A DNA stretch of 12,267 nt from Actinomycetes bacterium (GTDB lineage: Bacteria > Actinomycetota > Actinomycetes > Mycobacteriales > Micromonosporaceae). Under the pieces are notes generated by a model. That model worked only from the letters and a program-made list of their open reading frames with translations. It did not search any database and was not told the origin of the DNA. Every line of letters starts with the position of its first letter. The first letter of the stretch is position 1. The position numbers and the translations under genes were made by a program. The stretch covers positions 1 through 12,267 of the forward strand of contig JAEYGD010000145.1 of the NCBI GenBank assembly GCA_023402505.1, read 5' to 3'. This document shows positions 1-5,505 of this stretch, piece after piece.

Positions 1-24
1 GGCCGGTGATGACGGGACGGGGCA

Positions 25-40
25 CGGCCCGCGCGGGCCG
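25..40. repeat. Perfect 16-bp palindrome upstream of the first gene
   Basis: The sequence cggcccgcgcgggccg is its own reverse complement. It can fold as a 6-bp stem with a 4-base loop, so it may be the terminator of a gene lying left of the window. It could instead be a protein-binding site about 25 bases upstream of the next start codon. High GC makes such palindromes fairly common, so functional confidence is low. Confidence 0.3.
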
Positions 41-64
41 GCGGCGCGATCGCGGGGAGGCGGG

Positions 65-637
65 ATGAACCGGCCGGGCTTCGGCGGCGGCGAGTTGCCG
101 GCGGTGTTCCCGGACTGGTCGCCGTACCAGGACCTCGAGTCGGCGGCGCGGGCGTACCTGCGCGACCCGGACGTGGCCCTCGACGCGCTCGGCGGTGTGC
201 TGCGCGGCGCCTCGGTGCTCGGCTTCACCCTGGAACGCTTCGTCAACGAGGTCAACGGCGTCTGGCAGGAGGTCGTCGTGTGCGACGGCAGCCGCCTCAT
301 CCTCTGGCACGGCGAGGACGTCCCGCCCGGCGAGGGCCCGCCCGGGTCGATGACGTCGTCGCTGCGGGTGGTGCCGATCTCCACGGTCACCGAGGTGGGC
401 TGCCGGCGGCGGCTCACCCGCGACGACGACGGCACCGTCCGCGTCGACAGCATCGACGTCTACCTGCTGCTGACCTCGCTCGACGAGGCGCCACCGGGCG
501 AGGAGGTCACCGGCGCGCCCCGGCACGACGCGCTGCGGTTCGGCAAGACCCTCGACGACGGCGGGGCCGGGCAGATCGCCCGGCTGGAGGAGTTCGCCCG
601 GCTGGTCGCCTCGGTGGTCGGCCGGCCGATGCTCTGA
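65..637 (+). CDS. Conserved hypothetical protein, 190 aa
   Basis: This is a 190-residue soluble protein with no signal peptide or membrane segment. Codon use is strongly G/C-ending, and a good ribosome-binding site (ggggagg, 54-60) lies just before the ATG, so the gene is very likely real. I do not recognise a defined family. The N-terminal part (about 20-60) is helical. The middle (about 65-140) alternates short hydrophobic strands such as VVVCDGSRLILWHG and SLRVVPISTVTEVG. The C-terminus (about 155-185) is an amphipathic helix. The plan of a beta-sheet that reads 'gene product shown in a test of value, then strand-rich core' resembles small actinobacterial DUF proteins of the DUF5998 type, but that is only a loose impression. 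It converges with the ferredoxin gene and is transcribed toward it, so it is not in the arc operon. No catalytic motif is visible and no function is assigned. Confidence 0.75.
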   Translation: MNRPGFGGGELPAVFPDWSPYQDLESAARAYLRDPDVALDALGGVLRGASVLGFTLERFVNEVNGVWQEVVVCDGSRLILWHGEDVPPGEGPPGSMTSSLRVVPISTVTEVGCRRRLTRDDDGTVRVDSIDVYLLLTSLDEAPPGEEVTGAPRHDALRFGKTLDDGGAGQIARLEEFARLVASVVGRPML

Positions 638-649
638 GCCGCCGCACCC

Positions 650-677
650 CGGGCGACCGCGCGGGTGTCGCGGCCCG
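650..677. terminator. GC-rich hairpin between convergent genes
   Basis: In the 52-bp gap between the hypothetical gene and the ferredoxin gene, cgggc (650-654) can pair with gcccg (673-677), and gcgac (653-657) with gtcgc (667-671), around a 9-base loop. These are overlapping alternatives rather than one perfect stem. There is no T-tract. The position between convergent stop codons makes a bidirectional terminator plausible. Confidence 0.35.
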
Positions 678-689
678 CCGGGCGTACGG

Positions 690-995
690 TCAGTCGTCGG
701 CCTCCGGACCGGCGACCTCCACGCCGTCGCCGCGGACCACGTGGATGCACTCGCCCGGGCATTCCTTCGCCGAGTCGATCACCTCGAGACGCAGGTGCTC
801 CGGCACGTCGACCCGGCCACCCGGGGCCTGCACCAGCTCACCGTCCGGGCCTTTGACGTAGGCAAGGCCGTCGATGTCGAACTCGAAGACCTCCGGCGCG
901 TACTGCACGCACAGCCCGTCGCCCGTGCACAGGTCCTGATCGACCCAGACCTGCAGCTGGTCCGTCGCGACCTCGGCCACCGGCGCACCCCCCAT
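690..995 (-). CDS. Ferredoxin, single iron-sulfur cluster, Asp in ligand position
   Basis: This 101-residue electron carrier is predicted to be cytoplasmic. The cluster motif is CTGDGLC (C-x2-D-x2-C) near residue 20, with a CPGEC motif near the C-terminus. This is the one-cluster actinobacterial ferredoxin fold, usually [3Fe-4S]. The residue at the second-ligand position is Asp, as in Pyrococcus furiosus ferredoxin (CIGDAIC), where Asp can ligate a [4Fe-4S] cluster. The start is the ATG at 995, preceded by gggag; the longer frame to 1226 would run through the arc promoter and start region and lacks ferredoxin-like sequence. The CPGEC motif has an extra Cys beyond the standard third ligand. 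The gene is divergent from arc, with 163 bp between the start codons. I recall ferredoxins of this type beside proteasome genes in other actinobacteria, but no redox role in the proteasome pathway is established from this sequence. The electron partner, for example a cytochrome P450, is unknown. Confidence 0.9.
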   Translation of the reverse strand: MGGAPVAEVATDQLQVWVDQDLCTGDGLCVQYAPEVFEFDIDGLAYVKGPDGELVQAPGGRVDVPEHLRLEVIDSAKECPGECIHVVRGDGVEVAGPEADD

Positions 996-1016
996 GTTCT
1001 CCCGTCCCACGCCTCG

Positions 1017-1022
1017 ACGGTA
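1017..1022 (-). promoter_or_regulatory. Possible -10 box of the ferredoxin gene
   Basis: On the minus strand TACCGT fits the actinobacterial TANNNT pattern and would give a leader of about 15 bases before the ATG at 995. No convincing -35 is seen. The call is weak because TANNNT is short. Confidence 0.35.
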
Positions 1023-1053
1023 CCCGAACGCCCGGACCGGCTCCGGCACCCAC

Positions 1054-1068
1054 CCTTGGCGATCAAGG
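1054..1068. promoter_or_regulatory. Inverted repeat in the ferredoxin/arc divergent promoter region
   Basis: CCTTG-gcgat-CAAGG is an inverted repeat with 5-bp arms and 10-bp centre-to-centre spacing. It lies between the divergent ferredoxin and arc starts, about 60-74 bases upstream of the predicted arc transcription start. It is a candidate operator, but short arms like these also occur by chance. Confidence 0.3.
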
Positions 1069-1115
1069 TTCGGTGACGAGGGCGTTGCGTGGGACCGAAT
1101 CGGCCTCATAGCGGC

Positions 1116-1121
1116 TAGTGT
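1116..1121 (+). promoter_or_regulatory. Predicted -10 box for arc/mpa
   Basis: TAGTGT fits the TANNNT consensus for the principal actinobacterial sigma factor and would place the transcript start near 1128, giving a leader of about 31 bases. No clear -35 is seen at 17-18 bases upstream. An AT-rich pocket in a GC-rich region supports it. Confidence 0.5.
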
Positions 1122-1158
1122 TAGGGCAGAACGTTCAAGCCCCCCGGGGAGGTGGGAC

Positions 1159-2940
1159 GTGGCACGCAGCGACGACGCGGACTCGCGCGCCGCACGGTGG
1201 GAGAAGGAGGCCCACGATCTCTCCACGCAGGTCGCGTTCCTTCAAGAGGAACTCGCCCTGGTGCGGCGCAAGTTGACCGAAAGCCCCCGACACGTCCGGC
1301 AGCTCGAGGAGCGGCTGGCGGCCACCCAGGCACAGTTGGCGCGGCTGACCGAGAACAACGACCGGCTCGTGAGCACCCTCAAGGAGGCTCGCGCGCAGAT
1401 CGTGACGCTCAAGGAGGAGATCGACCGCCTCGCCCAGCCGCCGAGTGGCTACGGCGTCTTCCTGGCGCGACACGACGACGGCACGGTGGACGTGTTCACC
1501 GGTGGCCGCAAGCTCCGGGTGGCGGTCTCGCCGTCACTCGACGTCGACGAGTTGAGCCGTGGGCAGGAGGTCCTGCTCAACGACGCCCTCAACATCGTCG
1601 ACGCGTTCGGCTACGAGCGGGTCGGCGAGGTGGTGATGCTCAAGGAGGTGCTCGCCGGTCCCGGCGGCGCCCCGGGTGACCGCGCCCTCGTGGTCTCCCA
1701 CTCCGACGAGGAGCGCATCGTGCACCTCGCCGAGACCCTGATCGGCACCCCGATCAGGGCCGGCGACTCGCTGATGATCGAGCCCCGCTCGGCGTACGCG
1801 TACGAGCGGATCCCGAAGAGCGAGGTCGAGGAACTGGTCCTCGAGGAGGTGCCGGACGTCGACTACACCGACATCGGCGGCCTCCACGCGCAGATCGAGC
1901 AGATCCGCGACGCGGTCGAGCTGCCCTTCCTGCACGCCGACCTGTTCCGCGAGCACCAGCTCCGGCCGCCGAAGGGCATCCTGCTCTACGGCCCGCCGGG
2001 CTGCGGCAAGACGCTCATCGCCAAGGCGGTGGCCAACTCGCTGGCCAAGAAGATCGCCGAGCGGCGCGGTGAGGAGAAGCACACCAGTTTCTTCCTCAAC
2101 ATCAAAGGCCCGGAGCTGCTCAACAAGTACGTCGGCGAGACCGAGCGGCACATCCGGCTGATCTTCCAGCGGGCCCGGGAGAAGGCCGGCGAGGGCACCC
2201 CGGTCATCGTGTTCTTCGACGAGATGGACTCGGTGTTCCGCACCCGCGGCTCCGGCGTCTCCTCCGACGTGGAGAACACGATCGTCCCGCAGCTGCTCAG
2301 CGAGATCGACGGTGTCGAGGGCCTGGAGAACGTCATCGTCATCGGCGCCTCCAACCGCGAGGACATGATCGACCCGGCGATCCTGCGCCCGGGCCGGCTC
2401 GACGTGAAGATCAAGATCGAGCGTCCGGACGCCGAGGCGGCCAAGGACATCTTCTCCAAGTACATCCTGCCCGGGCTGCCCCTGCACCCGGACGACCTGG
2501 CCGAGCACGGCCGCGACCCCCAGGCCACCGTGGCGGCGATGATCGACGCGGTCGTCCTGCGGATGTACTCGGAGACCGAGGAGAACCGGTTCCTCGAGGT
2601 CACCTACGCCAACGGCGACAAGGAAGTCCTCTACTTCAAGGACTTCAACTCCGGCGCGATGATCCAGAACATCGTCGACCGGGGCAAGAAGATGGCCATC
2701 AAGGAATTCCTCACCTCCGGCCGCAAGGGCCTGCGCCTGCAGCACCTCCTCGACGCCTGCGTCGACGAGTTCCGCGAGAACGAGGACCTCCCCAACACCA
2801 CCAACCCCGACGACTGGGCGCGCATCTCCGGCAAGAAGGGCGAGCGGATCGTCTACATCCGCACGCTCGTCTCCGGCGGCAAGGGCGCCGAGGCCGGCCG
2901 GTCCATCGAGACCGCCAGCAACACAGGTCAGTACCTCTGA
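1159..2940 (+). CDS. arc: Proteasomal AAA+ ATPase Arc/Mpa
   Basis: This 593-residue hexameric unfoldase recognises pupylated proteins and threads them into the 20S proteasome in the cytoplasm. The order of parts fits the Mpa/ARC family (about 590-610 aa). An N-terminal coiled coil (about 15-90, broken near ESPRH at 41-45) is the Pup-binding region in characterised relatives. Tandem OB folds follow (about 96-245), then the AAA+ module with Walker A GPPGCGKT (278-285) and Walker B VIVFFDE (349-355; D354, E355 catalytic). The arginine-rich RPGRLD second-region motif and a late strand-rich insertion (EVTYANGDKEVLYF) are also present. The chain ends in GQYL; the penultimate Tyr is the docking tail for the 20S alpha ring. 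The start is the GTG at 1159, placed 6 bases after ggagg of a strong ribosome-binding site. An in-frame upstream ATG at 994 would overlap the ferredoxin start and encodes unrelated sequence. Confidence 0.97.
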   Translation: MARSDDADSRAARWEKEAHDLSTQVAFLQEELALVRRKLTESPRHVRQLEERLAATQAQLARLTENNDRLVSTLKEARAQIVTLKEEIDRLAQPPSGYGVFLARHDDGTVDVFTGGRKLRVAVSPSLDVDELSRGQEVLLNDALNIVDAFGYERVGEVVMLKEVLAGPGGAPGDRALVVSHSDEERIVHLAETLIGTPIRAGDSLMIEPRSAYAYERIPKSEVEELVLEEVPDVDYTDIGGLHAQIEQIRDAVELPFLHADLFREHQLRPPKGILLYGPPGCGKTLIAKAVANSLAKKIAERRGEEKHTSFFLNIKGPELLNKYVGETERHIRLIFQRAREKAGEGTPVIVFFDEMDSVFRTRGSGVSSDVENTIVPQLLSEIDGVEGLENVIVIGASNREDMIDPAILRPGRLDVKIKIERPDAEAAKDIFSKYILPGLPLHPDDLAEHGRDPQATVAAMIDAVVLRMYSETEENRFLEVTYANGDKEVLYFKDFNSGAMIQNIVDRGKKMAIKEFLTSGRKGLRLQHLLDACVDEFRENEDLPNTTNPDDWARISGKKGERIVYIRTLVSGGKGAEAGRSIETASNTGQYL

Positions 2941-2994
2941 CGGCGGCACGAAGGGGGCCCGGGCCGCACCAGCGACCCGGGCCCCCCGCCGTCA
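2938..2994 (+). terminator. Large two-part hairpin including the arc stop codon
   Basis: The inner stem is 11 perfect base pairs, gggggcccggg (2953-2963) with cccgggccccc (2976-2986), around a 12-base loop. An outer 8-bp stem pairs tgacggcg (2938-2945), which contains the arc TGA, with cgccgtca (2987-2994), leaving a 7-base one-sided bulge. There is no T-tract, as in many high-GC terminators. It probably ends or attenuates the arc transcript, or protects its 3' end. Confidence 0.7.
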
Positions 2995-3044
2995 CCGGGC
3001 GCCGCGCGCCGGACGGCCGCGTCACCATCGGTCGTGGCGCCGAC

Positions 3045-3050
3045 TACGCT
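3045..3050 (+). promoter_or_regulatory. Predicted -10 box for dop
   Basis: TACGCT fits TANNNT and predicts transcription from about 3057, giving a leader of about 34 bases to the chosen dop start. It lies just past the arc hairpin, consistent with independent dop expression. No good -35 is seen. Confidence 0.4.
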
Positions 3051-3090
3051 CGACAGCGGGACCGGTCGGGCAAGCGAAGCGAGTATGTCG

Positions 3091-4608
3091 ATGAGCGTTA
3101 GACGGATCATGGGCACCGAGGTCGAGTACGGCATCTCCGTGCCCGGTCAGGCCGGAGCCAACCCGATGGTCACCTCCTCGCAGGTGGTCAACGCCTACGG
3201 GGCGCGCCCGGAGCTCAACCGCGGCGGCCGGGCCCGCTGGGACTACGAGGAGGAGTCGCCGCTGCGCGACGCCCGCGGCTTCACCTACTCCGGCGCCGCG
3301 TACGACCCGGCCGAGGCCCTCGCCGACGAGGATCTCGGGCTCGCCAACGTGATACTCACCAACGGGGCGCGCCTCTACGTCGACCACGCCCACCCCGAGT
3401 ACTCCACCCCCGAGGTCACCAACCCCCGGGACCTGGTGCGCTGGGACAAGGCGGGGGAGCGGGTGATGGCCGAGGCCGCCCGGCGCGCCGCCACCATCCC
3501 CGGCACCCATCCCATCCACCTGTACAAGAACAACACCGATAACAAGGGCGCCAGCTACGGCGCCCACGAGAACTACCTGATGCGGCGGCAGACCCCGTTC
3601 GCCGACATCGTCGCGTACCTGACCCCGTTCTTCGTCACCCGGCAGATCATCGCCGGAGCCGGCCGCGTCGGCATCGGCCAGGACGGCGGGCAGAGCGGCT
3701 TCCAGATCTCCCAGCGCGCCGACTTCTTCGAGGTCGAGGTGGGCCTGGAGACCACGCTCAAGCGCCCGATCATCAACACCCGGGACGAGCCGCACGCCGA
3801 CGCCGACAAGTACCGGCGGCTGCACGTCATCATCGGCGACGCCAACCTGTCGGAGATCTCGACGTACCTCAAGGTCGGCACGACCGCGCTGATCCTCACC
3901 ATGATCGAGGAGAAGGCGCTGGGTCCGGACCTGGGCATCGCCGACCCGGTCAGCGAACTGCGCGCGGTCAGCCACGACCCCTCGCTCAACCACCTCATGC
4001 GGCTGCGCGACGGCCGGCGGCTCACCGCGCTGGACGTCCAGTGGGCCTACTACGAGCGGGTGCGCTCCTTCGTGGACGACCGGTACGGCGCCGACGTCGA
4101 CGAGCAGACCGCCGATGTGCTCGACCGCTGGGAGGACGTGCTGGACCGGCTCGGCCGGGACGTGATGCTCTGCGCCGACGAGCTGGACTGGGTGGCGAAG
4201 CTGCGGTTGCTGGAGGGCTACCGGGAGCGGGAGAAGCTCGGTTGGGGCTCGCACAAGCTGCAGCTGGTCGACCTTCAGTACTCCGACGTCCGACCGGAGA
4301 AGGGTCTCTACCACCGGCTGGTGTCGCGGGGCGCGATGAAGACCCTGCTGCCGCAGGAGGAGACGCGCACCGCGATGACCGAGCCCCCGGAGGACACCCG
4401 GGCGTACTTCCGGGGCCGTTGCCTCGCGCAGTACGCCTCCGAGGTGGTCGCCGCGAGCTGGGACTCGGTCATCTTCGACGTCGGCCGGGAGTCGCTGGTG
4501 CGGGTGCCGATGATGGAACCGGAGCGGGGCACCCGCAAGCACGTGGGTGAGCTCTTCGACCGCTGCGAGAGCGCCAAGGACCTGCTGGAGACACTGACCG
4601 GCGGCTGA
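3091..4608 (+). CDS. dop: Pup deamidase/depupylase Dop
   Basis: This 505-residue enzyme of the glutamine-synthetase-like carboxylate-amine ligase fold removes Pup from conjugates and, where Pup ends in Gln, deamidates it to Glu using ATP as a cofactor. The N-terminal GTEVEYG carries the E10/E12 nucleotide-metal glutamates. Asp98 in RLYVDHAHPEY matches the family's essential aspartate. The insert between the N-terminal strand and that Asp (about 38-85, including RWDYEEESPLRDARGF) is the Dop-specific loop absent from PafA. The motif INTRDEPHADADKYRRLHVI is shared with PafA. The start is the ATG at 3091: gaagcgag (3076-3083) sits 7 bases upstream and the N-terminus MSVRRIMGTEVEYG matches relatives. 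ATG 3085 is two codons earlier and also possible. The gene is followed by a strong terminator. Because Pup here already ends in Glu, depupylation is its likely main job. Confidence 0.96.
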   Translation: MSVRRIMGTEVEYGISVPGQAGANPMVTSSQVVNAYGARPELNRGGRARWDYEEESPLRDARGFTYSGAAYDPAEALADEDLGLANVILTNGARLYVDHAHPEYSTPEVTNPRDLVRWDKAGERVMAEAARRAATIPGTHPIHLYKNNTDNKGASYGAHENYLMRRQTPFADIVAYLTPFFVTRQIIAGAGRVGIGQDGGQSGFQISQRADFFEVEVGLETTLKRPIINTRDEPHADADKYRRLHVIIGDANLSEISTYLKVGTTALILTMIEEKALGPDLGIADPVSELRAVSHDPSLNHLMRLRDGRRLTALDVQWAYYERVRSFVDDRYGADVDEQTADVLDRWEDVLDRLGRDVMLCADELDWVAKLRLLEGYREREKLGWGSHKLQLVDLQYSDVRPEKGLYHRLVSRGAMKTLLPQEETRTAMTEPPEDTRAYFRGRCLAQYASEVVAASWDSVIFDVGRESLVRVPMMEPERGTRKHVGELFDRCESAKDLLETLTGG

Positions 4609-4627
4609 GCCGCGCCTGTGGTCGGGA

Positions 4628-4670
4628 AAAGGCCCGTCGAGTGTCGCGAGCCGGCGCGCGACGGGCCTTT
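4628..4670 (+). terminator. Intrinsic terminator between dop and pup
   Basis: A perfect 12-bp stem, aaaggcccgtcg (4628-4639) with cgacgggccttt (4659-4670), encloses a 19-base loop and ends in a short T-run. It lies 19 bases after the dop stop. It separates dop from pup and implies that pup has its own promoter. Confidence 0.87.
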
Positions 4671-4686
4671 CGTCGTCCGGGCGAGG

Positions 4687-4692
4687 TAAGTT
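4687..4692 (+). promoter_or_regulatory. Predicted -10 box for pup-prcBA
   Basis: TAAGTT fits TANNNT and predicts a start near 4699 with a leader of about 23 bases. It lies immediately after the dop terminator, as expected if pup begins a new transcription unit. No clear -35 is seen; the -35 zone falls within the terminator stem. Confidence 0.5.
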
Positions 4693-4708
4693 CATCGCAG
4701 ACGATCGT

Positions 4709-4716
4709 GGAGGAGG
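4709..4716 (+). promoter_or_regulatory. Strong ribosome-binding site of pup
   Basis: ggaggagg lies 5 bases before the ATG at 4722. This near-ideal site fits the high Pup level the pathway requires and rules out the upstream in-frame ATG at 4641, which falls within the terminator. Confidence 0.85.
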
Positions 4717-4721
4717 CAGCC

Positions 4722-4937
4722 ATGGCCACTCGTGACAGCGGCGGGCAGTCGCAGACCGGGAAGTCCCGTCAGGGCGAGGAGATCGAGGACGTCACCACCG
4801 AGGCCAACCCGGAGGTGGCCGAGCGGCACGCCGAGATCACCGAGGACGTGGACGACCTGCTCGACGAGATCGACTCCGTCCTGGAGGAGAACGCAGAAGA
4901 ATTTGTCCGTGGGTATGTGCAGAAAGGGGGGGAATAG
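4722..4937 (+). CDS. pup: Prokaryotic ubiquitin-like protein Pup, encoded GGE form
   Basis: This 71-residue small modifier is mostly disordered and acidic. Its C-terminal half (about 35-63, ERHAEITEDVDDLLDEIDSVLEENAEEFVRGY) is the segment that forms a helix on the Arc coiled coil in relatives. The last residues are QKGGE, so the Glu used for isopeptide bond formation is directly encoded. Many actinobacteria instead encode GGQ and need Dop to deamidate it. The final 14 codons (from 4893) are unusual: 8 end in A or T, against 3 of the first 57 codons. The amino-acid sequence is nevertheless normal for Pup. The stop codon TAG is closely followed by the broken HNH frame in the same reading frame. 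The gene starts a unit with prcB and prcA downstream. Confidence 0.97.
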   Translation: MATRDSGGQSQTGKSRQGEEIEDVTTEANPEVAERHAEITEDVDDLLDEIDSVLEENAEEFVRGYVQKGGE

Positions 4938-5465
4938 GTCATAGCGGCACGAAACCTGCGCTCTAAGACGAGCTATGCCGAGCGTCTGAAGGAGAGGATC
5001 GGCCGGCAGGTGCGCCGGCTTCCGGCTGTGCCTGACGGGCATCGTCGGTGTCCTGACTGCGGGGAGAAAAAGCCGCAGGAGGAGTTCCGGTAACCGCTCG
5101 GCGCGAGGTGGATACGGTCAATACTGCAAGCCGTGCCACCACAAGAAGGGCACGGAGAGCCGGCTTCGGCTCTACGGTGGCAGCCGGGAGTACCACCTGC
5201 GACGGCGCTACGGCGTCGGGCAGAAGGAGTTCGACGCCCTGCTCGCGGAGCAGGGCGGGCTCTGCGCCCTCTGCGGTGTGGAAGATCCGCAACATCTGGA
5301 CCACGATCATCGCACCGGATGGGTGCGCGGGATACTCTGCTTCAACTGCAACTGTGGTCTTGGCCGGTTCCGGGACAGTCCCGACAGGCTGGCCAGGGCG
5401 ATCACGTACCTGAGAGGAACCACGTGGCAGCGGGTTTTGATCCATCCGGGCGTCTTCCAGATGTG
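4893..5465 (+). other. Mosaic segment with shifted codon use spanning the pup-HNH-prcB junctions
   Basis: From pup codon 58 to prcB codon 14 the DNA differs from its flanks. In pup, 8 of the last 14 codons end in A/T; in prcB, 9 of the first 14 do (gca, ggt, ttt, gat, cca and others), falling to about 2 of the next 24. The HNH frames between show roughly a quarter A/T-ending codons. My hand count gives about 64% GC for 4921-5460, against about 80% for 5521-5580. I infer one block of foreign or co-converted DNA centred on the endonuclease gene. Reduced mRNA structure at the prcB start could explain part of the right edge but not the left. Confidence 0.6.
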
Positions 5466-5505
5466 TTCACCAACGCGGGGACGTCCTCCTTCACAGCGTT
5501 CCTGA
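4941..5505 (+). pseudogene. Broken HNH / recombination endonuclease VII-family gene
   Basis: Two frames join to give one recognisable protein. The first (about 4941-5090) reads ...RRCPDCGEKKPQEEFR and stops at TAA 5091-5093. The second, shifted by +1, resumes at 5092 with NRSARGGYGQYCKPCHH and continues through CALCG, HLDHDHRTG and CFNCNCGLG to TGA 5503-5505. This matches the zinc-binding HNH architecture of the endonuclease VII family: CxxC pairs plus the D-H-D-H catalytic stretch and a C-terminal helix (RLARAITYL). There is no ATG or GTG at the expected start; ATA 4941 sits 8 bases after a purine-rich aaaggggggg, and GTG 5010 and 5028 are the only alternatives, both poorly placed for ribosome binding. 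The second frame has no usable start ahead of its first zinc pair. A 2-bp deletion near 5088 would explain the shift. The 3' end overlaps prcB by 82 bp. A +1 recoding event cannot be excluded. Confidence 0.75.
5413..5419 (+). promoter_or_regulatory. Ribosome-binding site that decides the prcB start
   Basis: agaggaa lies 4 bases upstream of GTG 5424. It lies inside the 3' part of the HNH frame and selects this GTG over upstream in-frame codons from 5133, whose translation does not look like a proteasome subunit. Confidence 0.7.

Noticed and set aside
994..1158. N-terminal extension of arc from an in-frame ATG at 994
   Set aside because: It would overlap the ferredoxin start and its sequence is unlike the family; GTG 1159 has a near-ideal ribosome-binding site.
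996..1226. N-terminal extension of the ferredoxin to 1226
   Set aside because: It would overlap the arc start and its promoter, and the added residues are Arg/Ser-rich with no match to ferredoxins.
1534..2949. Minus-strand 471-codon frame opposite arc
   Set aside because: It has a repetitive Leu/Val/Asp/Gly composition and is a shadow of the arc codons.
3022..4695. Minus-strand 557-codon frame opposite dop
   Set aside because: It is a shadow of dop, with no recognisable domain, and runs across the dop terminator.
4722..5093. Pup-HNH fusion by reading through the pup stop TAG (the frames agree)
   Set aside because: The frame match has a one-in-three chance. Extending past GGE would destroy the Pup C-terminus needed for conjugation.
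4893..5465. Intein or group I/II intron carrying the HNH gene
   Set aside because: pup ends normally and prcB begins normally, so no host gene is interrupted. No splice motifs or intron fold are visible, which fits a freestanding endonuclease better.
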